Assembly: GCA_018056405.1 (NCBI GenBank)
Contig: JAGPFT010000211.1
Location: forward strand, 1 to 5,847
Direction: 5' to 3'
Length of the DNA stretch: 5,847 bases
From: Anaerolineae bacterium
GTDB lineage: Bacteria > Chloroflexota > Anaerolineae > Aggregatilineales > Aggregatilineaceae
Shown: positions 1 through 4,889 of the stretch, piece after piece
Layout of the letters: each line of letters starts with the position of its first letter
How positions within the stretch are numbered: the stretch's first letter is position 1
Notes under the pieces: model-generated
What the model was told of the DNA's origin: nothing
The model's database searches: none
The model's input: the letters and a program-made list of their open reading frames with translations, nothing else
Made by a program: the position numbers and the translations under genes

Positions 1-35
1 ACGCGCATCATGCGACAAGAAGGGAGAGAAGGACG

Positions 36-191
36 ATGAAGCACACATTCCTCAAGGCGGCGAACTGGCTGGCCTGCGATCCGCGCCATGCGATGACCGT
101 GGCGCTTGTGGTGCTGACGGTGCTGGCAGTGACGCTGGCGCTGGTGCCCGGCACGCCCGCCCTGGCGCTTGAGATCACCTCTGGCAGCTAA
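36..191 (+). CDS. 51-residue signal-peptide-like small membrane or secreted peptide
   Basis: I do not recognise this as a named family. The ATG at 36 is preceded by a purine-rich Shine-Dalgarno stretch (AGGGAGAGAAGG, 21-32), and the frame closes with TAA at 189-191. The product has a short N-terminal region with K2, H3, K7, R17 and H18, then one hydrophobic segment (about residues 20-37, Val/Leu/Ala/Thr-rich). A PGTP turn and an A-L-A triplet follow (residues 42-44), which fits a signal peptidase I site. Cleavage there would leave only the seven residues LEITSGS. Without cleavage it would be a single-pass membrane micropeptide. The next gene starts 57 bases downstream on the same strand, so the two may be cotranscribed. 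The ribosome binding site, start and single clean hydrophobic core support a real gene. The function is unknown. Confidence 0.6.
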   Translation: MKHTFLKAANWLACDPRHAMTVALVVLTVLAVTLALVPGTPALALEITSGS

Positions 192-234
192 TTGCGGTGG
201 CATATGGTGGGAAATTACGGCTCTGTCTGGACTG

Positions 235-241
235 AAGGAGA
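235..241 (+). promoter_or_regulatory. Ribosome binding site fixing the start at 249
   Basis: AAGGAGA sits seven bases before the ATG at 249. The same frame is open upstream to a TTG at 192, but that codon has no purine-rich site before it (it directly follows the previous stop), so 249 is the better start. Confidence 0.75.
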
Positions 242-248
242 GAATACA

Positions 249-569
249 ATGGCTATGATGGACCAGACCCCGATCATGGATGTCTCCCCCTGGCCGACTG
301 GACACGGCTTTGAAGGCGCGGACATCTGGTGGGAAGGCGTGAATCGCAGGAACGAGATGCAGCGCCTGGATAACCTGATGGGCATGGCTCTGCTGGACGA
401 GGATGTGCGCCACCGGCTGGTCAAGGAGCGCGATACCTCCCTGCTGGCTGCTTTCGGCCTGTCGAAGGAAACGCAGAAGTGGCTGCGCGAGGTCAAGGCG
501 GCGACGCTGGCCGAGCTAGCCCAGGAGATTGTCGTGCGCGCGCGCAGCGAGGCTCACGCCGGGCTGTAG
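249..569 (+). CDS. Small NHLP-clan (Os1348-like) protein
   Basis: This is a 106-residue soluble protein with no Cys, no signal peptide and no membrane segment. Residues about 38-95 read as a compact helical domain: QRLDNLMGMALLDEDVRHRL, then a short segment, then FGLS (69-72), then a helix rich in Ala/Leu/Glu ending near ELAQEIV. The order of a D-E-D-V-R turn, a leucine-rich helix, a GLS cap and a final helix resembles the Nif11/nitrile-hydratase leader clan found with ribosomally made peptide clusters. In particular it recalls the Os1348-type proteins of Chloroflexota (family match from memory). Unlike a normal leader, the domain lies at the C-terminal end, and only about 11 residues follow it, with no obvious core peptide. 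Residues 1-37 are Trp/Gly/Asp-rich (W14, W27, W28) and unrecognised. It may be a stand-alone leader-like recognition protein, or a relative with another role. Confidence 0.75.
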   Translation: MAMMDQTPIMDVSPWPTGHGFEGADIWWEGVNRRNEMQRLDNLMGMALLDEDVRHRLVKERDTSLLAAFGLSKETQKWLREVKAATLAELAQEIVVRARSEAHAGL

Positions 570-604
570 GCAGCCCGACACCCTAACCTGCACTCCCGCA
601 CTGC

Positions 605-622
605 TTTGCCTATTTTGCCTAT
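605..622. repeat. Exact tandem 9-bp repeat (TTTGCCTAT x2)
   Basis: Two perfect copies of TTTGCCTAT lie head to tail in the AT-richest part of the gap before the receiver-domain gene, followed by ATGTAT. The position, about 100 bases upstream of the start, would suit a regulator site or part of a promoter. I cannot assign a -35/-10 pair with normal spacing. Confidence 0.5.
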
Positions 623-639
623 ATGTATCGCGGCGTCGA

Positions 640-662
640 GGGCCTGGTCGCTGACCAGGCCC
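640..662 (+). terminator. Perfect 10-bp hairpin between genes, possible terminator
   Basis: GGGCCTGGTC (640-649) pairs perfectly with GACCAGGCCC (653-662) around a GCT loop. It lies 71 bases after the NHLP-clan gene and 58 before the receiver gene. No run of T follows directly (the next bases are GCCGGGTCTC), so it is not a textbook intrinsic terminator. It could slow polymerase, protect an RNA end or act on the 5' leader of the next gene. Confidence 0.35.
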
Positions 663-719
663 GCCGGGTCTCTTAAGATGGCCGCCTTTTGCCCGGCGGC
701 AAACACAATGGAGTGAGCT

Positions 720-1112
720 ATGTTCAACAAAGCCGTCATGGCGGTAGGTGATGACGCTGAGGAGATGGAATACCTAGCCGACATGCTGAGGCAACAAGGG
801 TTAGCTGTGCTGAAAGCGCACGATGCCGACCGCGCGCTGCACCTTATCAAGTCGCTCAAGCCCGATCTGTTCCTGCTCGACGTATGGGCAAATGGGCTGA
901 ACAGCTACGACCTGTGCCGTTGGCTGCGCGCCAATCGGCACACCGCCAACACGCCTGTGATCATTCTGTCGGCATTCAATACCCCCCACGCCCGGCGCGA
1001 TGCGCTGGCATCCGGCGCCGATCTGTTCCTCCCCAAAGCGAATCTGGCCACCGAGCTACTGCGCGCGGTGCAGGATTTGCTTGAGCGCAACGGCCAGACT
1101 CAGACCGTCTGA
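720..1112 (+). CDS. Stand-alone response regulator receiver protein (CheY-like)
   Basis: The 130-residue product is a single REC domain with nothing appended. All the expected residues are present: acidic pocket D11-D12, phosphoacceptor D54 at the end of strand 3 (DLFLLD), S84 in the strand-4 IILSA motif, and K106 before the cis-proline-type loop (FLPKA). Such proteins take a phosphoryl group from a histidine kinase and signal through protein contacts, because there is no DNA-binding output domain. The ATG is preceded by GGAG (710-713) at normal spacing. No partner kinase lies in the window. The upstream gap contains a tandem repeat and a hairpin, which suggests its own transcription start. 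The family assignment is firm; the pathway served is not visible. Confidence 0.93.
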   Translation: MFNKAVMAVGDDAEEMEYLADMLRQQGLAVLKAHDADRALHLIKSLKPDLFLLDVWANGLNSYDLCRWLRANRHTANTPVIILSAFNTPHARRDALASGADLFLPKANLATELLRAVQDLLERNGQTQTV

Positions 1113-1188
1113 GCGCCCCCGTTCGCATTACCGTTTCACACCGATCCTGTGGTACTGTTGGGACCTGTGTGCTGAACGTATTGCCCTC

Positions 1189-1195
1189 AGGAGGT
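1189..1195 (+). promoter_or_regulatory. Strong Shine-Dalgarno site for the GTG start at 1203
   Basis: AGGAGGT lies seven bases before the GTG. Its near-perfect match to the anti-Shine-Dalgarno sequence and the immediate MKLTVIGGGG nucleotide-binding motif fix this non-ATG start. Confidence 0.85.
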
Positions 1196-1202
1196 TAGCT
1201 CC

Positions 1203-2588
1203 GTGAAACTCACGGTGATTGGCGGCGGCGGCGTGCGTGCCCCGCTCTTTGTCGCTTCGGCGCTGCGCCGCGCGGCGGCGTTGGGACTCGACGAAATCTG
1301 CCTGATGGATGCGAACGGTCCCAAGCTGGCCCTGACCGGCGCGCTGGCCCAGGGCGTGGCGCGCAAGGCGGGCAGCCCCGTGCGCGTCACGACCACGACC
1401 GATGCGCGCCAGGCGCTCGACGGGGCGTCTTTTGTGGTGACGACGATTCGCGTTGGCGGTGACGAGGGCCGCGTGCTGGACGAGCGCATCGCCCTGCGGC
1501 ACGGCGTGCTCGGCCAGGAGACGACCGGGCCGGGCGGGTTCGCCATGGCCCTGCGCAGCATCCCGGCCATCCTCAGCTACGCCCGGCTGCGCGACGAACT
1601 GTGCCCGAATGCCTGGATGTTCAACTTCACCAATCCGGCGGGGCTGGTCGCTCAGGCATTGCACGACGCCGGCTTCGCCCGCGCCGTCGGCATCTGCGAC
1701 TCGGCCAACGGCGCGCAGGCCGCCATCGCCCCGCGCCTGGGCTGCGCTGCCAACGACCTGCGCCCGGAAGTCTTCGGGCTGAATCACCTGTCCTGGACGC
1801 GGCGGGTGATGTACCGGGGCGAGGACGTGCTGCCGCGCCTGCTGGCCGATCCGGAGGTGCTGCGCGAGACGCGGCTCAACATCTTCGAGCCGGCGCTGGT
1901 GCGGCACCTGGGGATGTGGCTCAACGAGTACCTCTACTACTTCTATTACGCGGAGCGGGCCGTCGCCGCCATCAGCGCCGAAGAACGCACGCGCGGCGAA
2001 GAGGTGCTGATGCTCAACCGCGACCTGCTGGCGCAGCTCCAGCAGCTTGACCTGGCGCGCGACCTCGACGCGGCGCTGGCCGTCTACTACCGCTACGAGC
2101 GACGGCGCTCGTCCACCTACATGCACTACGCCCAGCAGGACGCGCCCACCCCCGAAGAAGCCGACGCCCTGTTCAGCACCACGTTCCTGGAAGTTGACCC
2201 GCACGAGGGCGAGGGCTATGCGGGCGTGGCGCTGGACATCATGGCCGCGCTGACCACCGGGGAGCCGCACTACACGGCGCTTAACGTGCCCAATGCCGGG
2301 GCCATCGCTGGCATGGCGGCGGACGACGTGGTGGAGGTGAGTTGCGTAGTAGACGGCAACGGCGTGCACCCGCTGCCCATCGGGACAATTCCCGATGGCC
2401 CGGCGCTGCTCATACAGGTGATCAAGCGTTACGAGCGGCTGACGGTGCGCGCGGTAGCCGAGCGTTCGCGCGCCCTGGCCATTGACGCGCTGATGGCCCA
2501 CCCGCTGGTGCTGTCCTATTCGCGGGCGCGCGCCCTGGTGGACGAGTACCTGGCCGCCCACGCGCCCTACGTCGGGGAGTGGGCGTAG
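1203..2588 (+). CDS. Glycoside hydrolase family 4 enzyme (6-phospho-glucosidase/alpha-galactosidase-like)
   Basis: The 461-residue protein has normal GH4 length. These enzymes cleave glycosides by an oxidation-elimination cycle using NAD+ and a divalent metal (usually Mn2+), and they act in the cytoplasm. Seen in order: the dinucleotide-binding GGGGVRAP (7-14), an acidic residue after strand 2 (D36), TIRVGGDEGR (81-90) with R83, the family stretch HGVLGQETTGPGGFAMALRS, NFTNPAG (141-147), the metal-ligand Cys in GICDS (C165), the second metal ligand in GLNHLSW (H195), and a Tyr-rich helix NEYLYYFYY, where Y243 may be the catalytic base. The overall sequence looks closest to the 6-phospho-beta-glucosidase branch. 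However, the four residues at 165-168 are C-D-S-A, neither the CNVP of characterised 6-phospho-beta-glucosidases nor the CDMP of 6-phospho-alpha-glucosidases, so the substrate is left open. No sugar transporter or phosphotransferase gene is in the window. Confidence 0.93.
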   Translation: MKLTVIGGGGVRAPLFVASALRRAAALGLDEICLMDANGPKLALTGALAQGVARKAGSPVRVTTTTDARQALDGASFVVTTIRVGGDEGRVLDERIALRHGVLGQETTGPGGFAMALRSIPAILSYARLRDELCPNAWMFNFTNPAGLVAQALHDAGFARAVGICDSANGAQAAIAPRLGCAANDLRPEVFGLNHLSWTRRVMYRGEDVLPRLLADPEVLRETRLNIFEPALVRHLGMWLNEYLYYFYYAERAVAAISAEERTRGEEVLMLNRDLLAQLQQLDLARDLDAALAVYYRYERRRSSTYMHYAQQDAPTPEEADALFSTTFLEVDPHEGEGYAGVALDIMAALTTGEPHYTALNVPNAGAIAGMAADDVVEVSCVVDGNGVHPLPIGTIPDGPALLIQVIKRYERLTVRAVAERSRALAIDALMAHPLVLSYSRARALVDEYLAAHAPYVGEWA

Positions 2589-2608
2589 AGGTAGAGGCCC
2601 GCTGCTGT

Positions 2609-2714
2609 CCCCCCATCCTCCAGCCCCTTCCCCTACGCTGCGCGGAGGGAAGGGGAGCAGGCCCGCAGCTTTTCTCCCTTTCACCCTCGTGGAGGAAGGA
2701 CCGGGGATGGGGGG
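2609..2714. repeat. Inverted-repeat element E, 106 bp, just after the glycosidase gene
   Basis: The ends form a perfect 10-bp inverted repeat: CCCCCCATCC (2609-2618) and GGATGGGGGG (2705-2714). Inside is a second perfect 9-bp stem, CCCCTTCCC (2624-2632) with GGGAAGGGG (2647-2655). The rest is a weaker pyrimidine/purine imperfect stem around 2673-2700. It begins 20 bases after the stop codon and could end transcripts, but it lacks a T run. It codes for nothing credible. Confidence 0.7.
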
Positions 2715-2781
2715 CAAACGCACTAACAGCCTGTTCGTGCCCCTCACCGCCACCTGGGGTGCGTGCAAAACCTGTCAGGGT

Positions 2782-2820
2782 GGGGCGGGTCTGCAAACTC
2801 GCCCCGACGCCTCACCCCCG
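2782..2820. repeat. GGGGCG palindrome (D copy 1) followed by the CCTCACCCCC motif
   Basis: GGGGCG (2782-2787) pairs with CGCCCC (2800-2805). The stem extends inward through a G-T wobble, G-C and T-A around the loop CTGCAA. GACGCCTCACCCCC follows directly (2806-2819), the same continuation as the copy at 3424. Confidence 0.6.
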
Positions 2821-2840
2821 TCCGTCCAACGCGACGCTCT

Positions 2841-2885
2841 CCCCCTCCCTGGCTTGGCCGGGGAGGGGGCCAGGGGGAGGGGCCT
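2841..2885. repeat. 29-nt hairpin module plus G-quadruplex tail (B copy 1)
   Basis: CCCCCTCCC (2841-2849) pairs with GGGAGGGGG (2861-2869). A T-G pair and three more pairs (GGC with GCC) close a TTG loop. The 3' arm runs into four G tracts (2860-2863, 2865-2869, 2873-2877, 2879-2882) with loops of 1, 3 and 1 bases, a very strong G-quadruplex pattern that would compete with the hairpin. The same unit recurs at 2986 and 3370. Confidence 0.75.
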
Positions 2886-2910
2886 CCGAGGGGAGTGGGC
2901 CATGCCAACC

Positions 2911-3035
2911 ACAGGCCTCTCCCCCTCAATCCCCCTCTCCGGCAGAGCCAGAGAGGGGGACTTTGACCGCCGGATGAGACGTTTTCCCCCTCTCTAGCTC
3001 GGCTGGGGAGGGGGCCAGGGGGAGGGGCCTTCTGT
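2911..3035. repeat. 125-bp composite palindromic element, copy 1
   Basis: It begins ACAGGCCTCTCCCCCT and ends AGGGGGAGGGGCCTTCTGT, which are imperfect inverted repeats of each other. It contains two hairpin modules (2931-2959 and 2986-3014) separated by a linker with CTTTGACCGCCGGATGAGAC, then a G-quadruplex motif (3005-3027). A copy of the same length with four base differences lies at 3295. It looks like a miniature non-coding repeat; no transposase is present. Confidence 0.8.
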
Positions 3036-3045
3036 CGAAATACAG

Positions 3046-3138
3046 ACCTCACCCCCGCTCGGCGCTGACGCGCCTCGCTGCCCCCTCTCCAATATGGAGA
3101 GGGGGCAAAGCCGAGCGCAGCGAGGCTGGGGGTGAGGT
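3046..3138. repeat. Palindromic repeat A, copy 1 (93 bp)
   Basis: The perfect 11-bp terminal inverted repeats are ACCTCACCCCC (3046-3056) and GGGGGTGAGGT (3128-3138). The central stem is CCCCCTCTCCA (3081-3091) with TGGAGAGGGGG (3095-3105). Between them lie two further complementary pairs: GCTCGGC (3057-3063) with GCCGAGC (3110-3116), and GCCTCGCTG (3072-3080) with CAGCGAGGC (3118-3126). These cross rather than nest. The left arm also folds locally (GGCGC 3061-3065 with GCGCC 3070-3074). Confidence 0.85.
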
Positions 3139-3153
3139 TGTAGGAGCCGGTTT

Positions 3154-3249
3154 AACCTCACCCCCGCTCGGCGCTGACGCGCCTCGCCGCCCCCTCTCCA
3201 CGTTGGAGAGGGGGAAAGGCCGAGCGTCGCGAGGCCAGGGGGTGAGGTT
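3154..3249. repeat. Palindromic repeat A, copy 2 (96 bp)
   Basis: Same orientation as copy 1, 15 bases downstream. Terminal repeats AACCTCACCCCC (3154-3165) and GGGGGTGAGGTT (3238-3249) pair over 12 bp. The central stem is CCCCCTCTCCA (3190-3200) with TGGAGAGGGGG (3204-3214). The left arm matches copy 1 almost exactly; the right arm differs most (AGCGTCGCGAGGCC). Confidence 0.85.
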
Positions 3250-3294
3250 GCGGTCGCCCTCTCAATGCTTCTCACACTCTGTCCGCCCGCCCCT

Positions 3295-3419
3295 ACAGGC
3301 CTCTCCCCCTCAATCCCCCTCTCCGGCAGAGCCAGAGAGGGGGACTTTGACCGCCGGATGAGACGTTTTCCCCCTCCCTGGCTTGGCCGGGGAGGGGGCC
3401 AGGGGGAGGGGCCTTCTGT
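3295..3419. repeat. 125-bp composite palindromic element, copy 2
   Basis: Direct-orientation duplicate of the element at 2911, same length. By eye the only differences are four substitutions, all inside the second hairpin module (3370-3398), and all four keep the fold. The first hairpin is at 3315-3343 and the G-quadruplex motif at 3389-3411. The two copies bracket the pair of A repeats. Confidence 0.85.
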
Positions 3420-3423
3420 ACGT

Positions 3424-3462
3424 GTCGGGGCGTATTGCAATATGCCCCGACGCCTCACCCCC
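3424..3462. repeat. 28-bp palindrome (D copy 2) followed by the CCTCACCCCC motif
   Basis: GTCGGGGC (3424-3431) pairs with GCCCCGAC (3444-3451). The centre TATTGCAATA is itself a perfect palindrome, joined by one G-T pair, so the whole forms a nearly perfect cruciform. CGCCTCACCCCC (3451-3462) follows, as at the first D copy. Confidence 0.75.
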
Positions 3463-3466
3463 TAAA

Positions 3467-3495
3467 TCCCCTCTCCAGCCGAGCTAGAGAGGGGG
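3467..3495. repeat. 29-nt hairpin module, sixth copy
   Basis: CCCCTCTC (3468-3475) pairs with GAGAGGGG (3487-3494). A C-A mismatch is followed by AGC (3477-3479) with GCT (3483-3485) and the loop CGA. The layout is the same as the other five modules, with A-T instead of G-C in the upper stem. It lacks the G-quadruplex tail. Confidence 0.7.
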
Positions 3496-3530
3496 AGCTG
3501 GCTCGCCGGGCAGGGCGCGTTCTCCGCAAG

Positions 3531-3565
3531 AAGACTTCGGAAGTCTTCGGAGGCTTCCGAAGTCT
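3531..3565. repeat. Overlapping alternative hairpins (CTTCGG/CTTCCG cluster)
   Basis: AGACTTCGGAAG (3532-3543) pairs perfectly over 12 bp with CTTCCGAAGTCT (3554-3565). Alternatively AAGACTT (3531-3537) pairs with AAGTCTT (3541-3547) around CGG. The two folds share a strand and exclude each other. The stretch can also be read as decamer repeats (AAGACTTCGG, AAGTCTTCGG). Confidence 0.7.
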
Positions 3566-3680
3566 GATCTCCGAGCGCCTGCGCCCGGTTGCACAAAGCA
3601 CGCGCTGACATTACACTAAGCGCGCTGCAAGGTGCCCCAGCGAAGCACGTCTCCGCCGGGCGCTATGGGCGAATCTGGTT
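3566..3680. other. Spacer within the repeat block, no gene seen
   Basis: I see no start with a ribosome binding site leading to a credible protein. The only structure is a modest inverted repeat, CGCGCT (3601-3606) with AGCGCG (3619-3624), flanked by TTGCA (3589-3593) and TGCAA (3626-3630). Confidence 0.4.
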
Positions 3681-3703
3681 CGGGGCGTATTGCGATACGC
3701 TCC
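3681..3703. repeat. GGGGCGTAT palindrome (D copy 3)
   Basis: GCGTAT (3685-3690) pairs with ATACGC (3695-3700) around TGCG and extends outward through a G-T wobble and two G-C pairs. It lies five bases before the third A repeat, again just upstream of a CCTCACCCCC motif. Confidence 0.65.
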
Positions 3704-3708
3704 CACGA

Positions 3709-3804
3709 ACCTCACCCCCGCTCGGCCCACTGACGCGGGCCTCGCCGCCCCCTCTCCAGGCTGGAGAGGGGGCAAGCCGAGCACAGCGAGGCTGGGGGTG
3801 AGGT
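3709..3804. repeat. Palindromic repeat A, copy 3 (96 bp)
   Basis: Terminal repeats ACCTCACCCCC (3709-3719) and GGGGGTGAGGT (3794-3804) are perfect. The central stem CCCCCTCTCC (3748-3757) pairs with GGAGAGGGGG (3763-3772). The left arm differs from copies 1 and 2 but still folds: GGCCC (3724-3728) with GGGCC (3737-3741) replaces GGCGC with GCGCC. It ends about 100 bases before the PpiC gene. Confidence 0.85.
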
Positions 3805-3894
3805 ATGCCAGGGCGCAGCAGAGCAGCGTCCCTACCAGGACGGTGTCCGCCGGCGCGCGCCCTGCTGCACGTTTGAGTTGTATCTTAGCCTTCT

Positions 3895-3900
3895 AAGGAG
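3895..3900 (+). promoter_or_regulatory. Ribosome binding site for the GTG start at 3906
   Basis: AAGGAG lies five bases before the GTG. It supports this start, which places a positively charged N-region (R5, R9, R10) before the lipoprotein signal sequence. Confidence 0.75.
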
Positions 3901-3905
3901 CTACC

Positions 3906-4868
3906 GTGCCCGCTCTCAGGTCTGATCTACGGCGTTTTGCCTGGCTTATCGTCCTCACCCTGGCGACGGTGGTGTTGCTGGCGGGTTGCGGCGGCCAGTC
4001 GGACAAGGGGTCTTCCAGCGAGACGCTTGGCTCTGCCAGCGGCGCTGGCGATGTGCCGGTCAGCGCCGCGCAGCCCACCCAACCCACCGAAGAGCCGCTG
4101 GCTGCGCGCGTGAACGGAGAGCCGATCACCCTGGCGCAGTTCGTGCGCGAGCGCGAGCGTCGCGCCCTGGGAATGATGGTTGAGCCGGCGACGCAAGATG
4201 CCTTCGACGCGCAGGTGTTGGCGTCCATGATTGACCAGGTGTTGATCAACCAGGGGGCGGCGCGCGCGGGCATTATCATCACCGACGAAGAGATTGACGC
4301 CGAGCTAGCCGTCCAGACAGGACTAGCCACTGCCAGCGGCACGACATTGGAAGAAGCCATTGCCGCGCAGCTTTACACGATGGACGAATACCGCGCCGTC
4401 ATCCGCGACATGCTGACCGTGCAGAAGTTGAGCGACGTAGTGGCCAACGTCTCGCCCTACGCTGAGCAGATTCACTCGCGGCACATCCTGGTCGCCGATG
4501 AAGCGCTCGCCCGCGACCTGATCGCCCAGCTTCAAGCGGGCGCGGACTTCGCGCAACTGGCGACGCAGTATTCGCTCGATGGCTCAACCGCACGCCTGGG
4601 TGGGGATCTCGACTGGGTGAGCGAGGGCGACCTGCTCCAGCCCGAAGTCGAGCGGGCGATCTTCGCCCTGGAGCCGGGCGAGCTGGCCTCCTATCCGGTG
4701 CAGAGCAGCCTGGGCTATCATGTCGTGCAGACGTTGGAGCGCGTCGAGGATCGCCCGCTCTCGGCCACAGCGTTAGCCGAGAAGCGCCAGAATGCTTTCT
4801 TGGCCTGGCTGGAGGGCCAGCGCCAGATGGCGACCATCGAGCGGTTTGTCGGGGCGGTGGTGCCGTAA
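3906..4868 (+). CDS. PpiC/SurA-type peptidyl-prolyl isomerase lipoprotein
   Basis: The 320-residue protein starts with a lipoprotein signal: R5, R9 and R10, a hydrophobic core (about 12-26) and the lipobox LLAG-C with the acylated Cys at 28. A low-complexity Ser/Gly/Thr/Pro spacer follows (29-65). Residues about 68-180 are a helical SurA-N-like chaperone region, starting with VNGEPITLAQF. Residues about 188-280 are a parvulin domain: HSRHILV, the LGGDLDWVSEGDL stretch, and SSLGYHVVQ, with the two hallmark histidines at H193 and H272. Such proteins sit on the outer face of the cytoplasmic membrane and help secreted proteins fold, like PrsA in Gram-positive bacteria. The 79-residue membrane protein gene begins 21 bases after the stop, so the two are likely cotranscribed. 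The family is clear; the client proteins are unknown. Confidence 0.93.
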   Translation: MPALRSDLRRFAWLIVLTLATVVLLAGCGGQSDKGSSSETLGSASGAGDVPVSAAQPTQPTEEPLAARVNGEPITLAQFVRERERRALGMMVEPATQDAFDAQVLASMIDQVLINQGAARAGIIITDEEIDAELAVQTGLATASGTTLEEAIAAQLYTMDEYRAVIRDMLTVQKLSDVVANVSPYAEQIHSRHILVADEALARDLIAQLQAGADFAQLATQYSLDGSTARLGGDLDWVSEGDLLQPEVERAIFALEPGELASYPVQSSLGYHVVQTLERVEDRPLSATALAEKRQNAFLAWLEGQRQMATIERFVGAVVP

Positions 4869-4889
4869 TTCCCAGGGAGAGGTGAAAGG

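Noticed and set aside
1..39. Frame 1 is open from base 1 and ends in TGA at 37-39, overlapping the ATG at 36 (ATGA).
   Set aside because: It could be the tail of an upstream gene coupled to the 51-residue gene, but 12 codons with a purine-rich Shine-Dalgarno-like composition are too little to support a call.
1128..2768. 546-codon open frame on the - strand over the glycosidase.
   Set aside because: It is the GC-rich antisense shadow of a clear GH4 gene; the translation is Arg/Gly/His/Gln-rich with no domain, and it runs into the repeat block.
3294..3420. TA on both sides of the second 125-bp element, as a target-site duplication.
   Set aside because: The first copy lacks it, and two bases can match by chance.
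2579..3465. Several open frames on both strands in the repeat block with Pro/Ser/Gly/Arg-rich translations.
   Set aside because: They translate the palindromic repeats (PSPWPPPRPSQGGG-like strings), lack convincing ribosome binding sites and overlap each other.
2601..3804. CRISPR array.
   Set aside because: Repeats are palindromic elements of different families with no regular spacer length and no cas genes.
3809..3864. CAGGGCGC with GCGCCCTG as an operator or terminator before the PpiC gene.
   Set aside because: Eight bases across a 40-base gap in GC-rich DNA is weak, and no T run follows.
3589..3896. Frames of 68-70 codons upstream of the PpiC gene.
   Set aside because: They run through the third A repeat and have no domain or convincing start.
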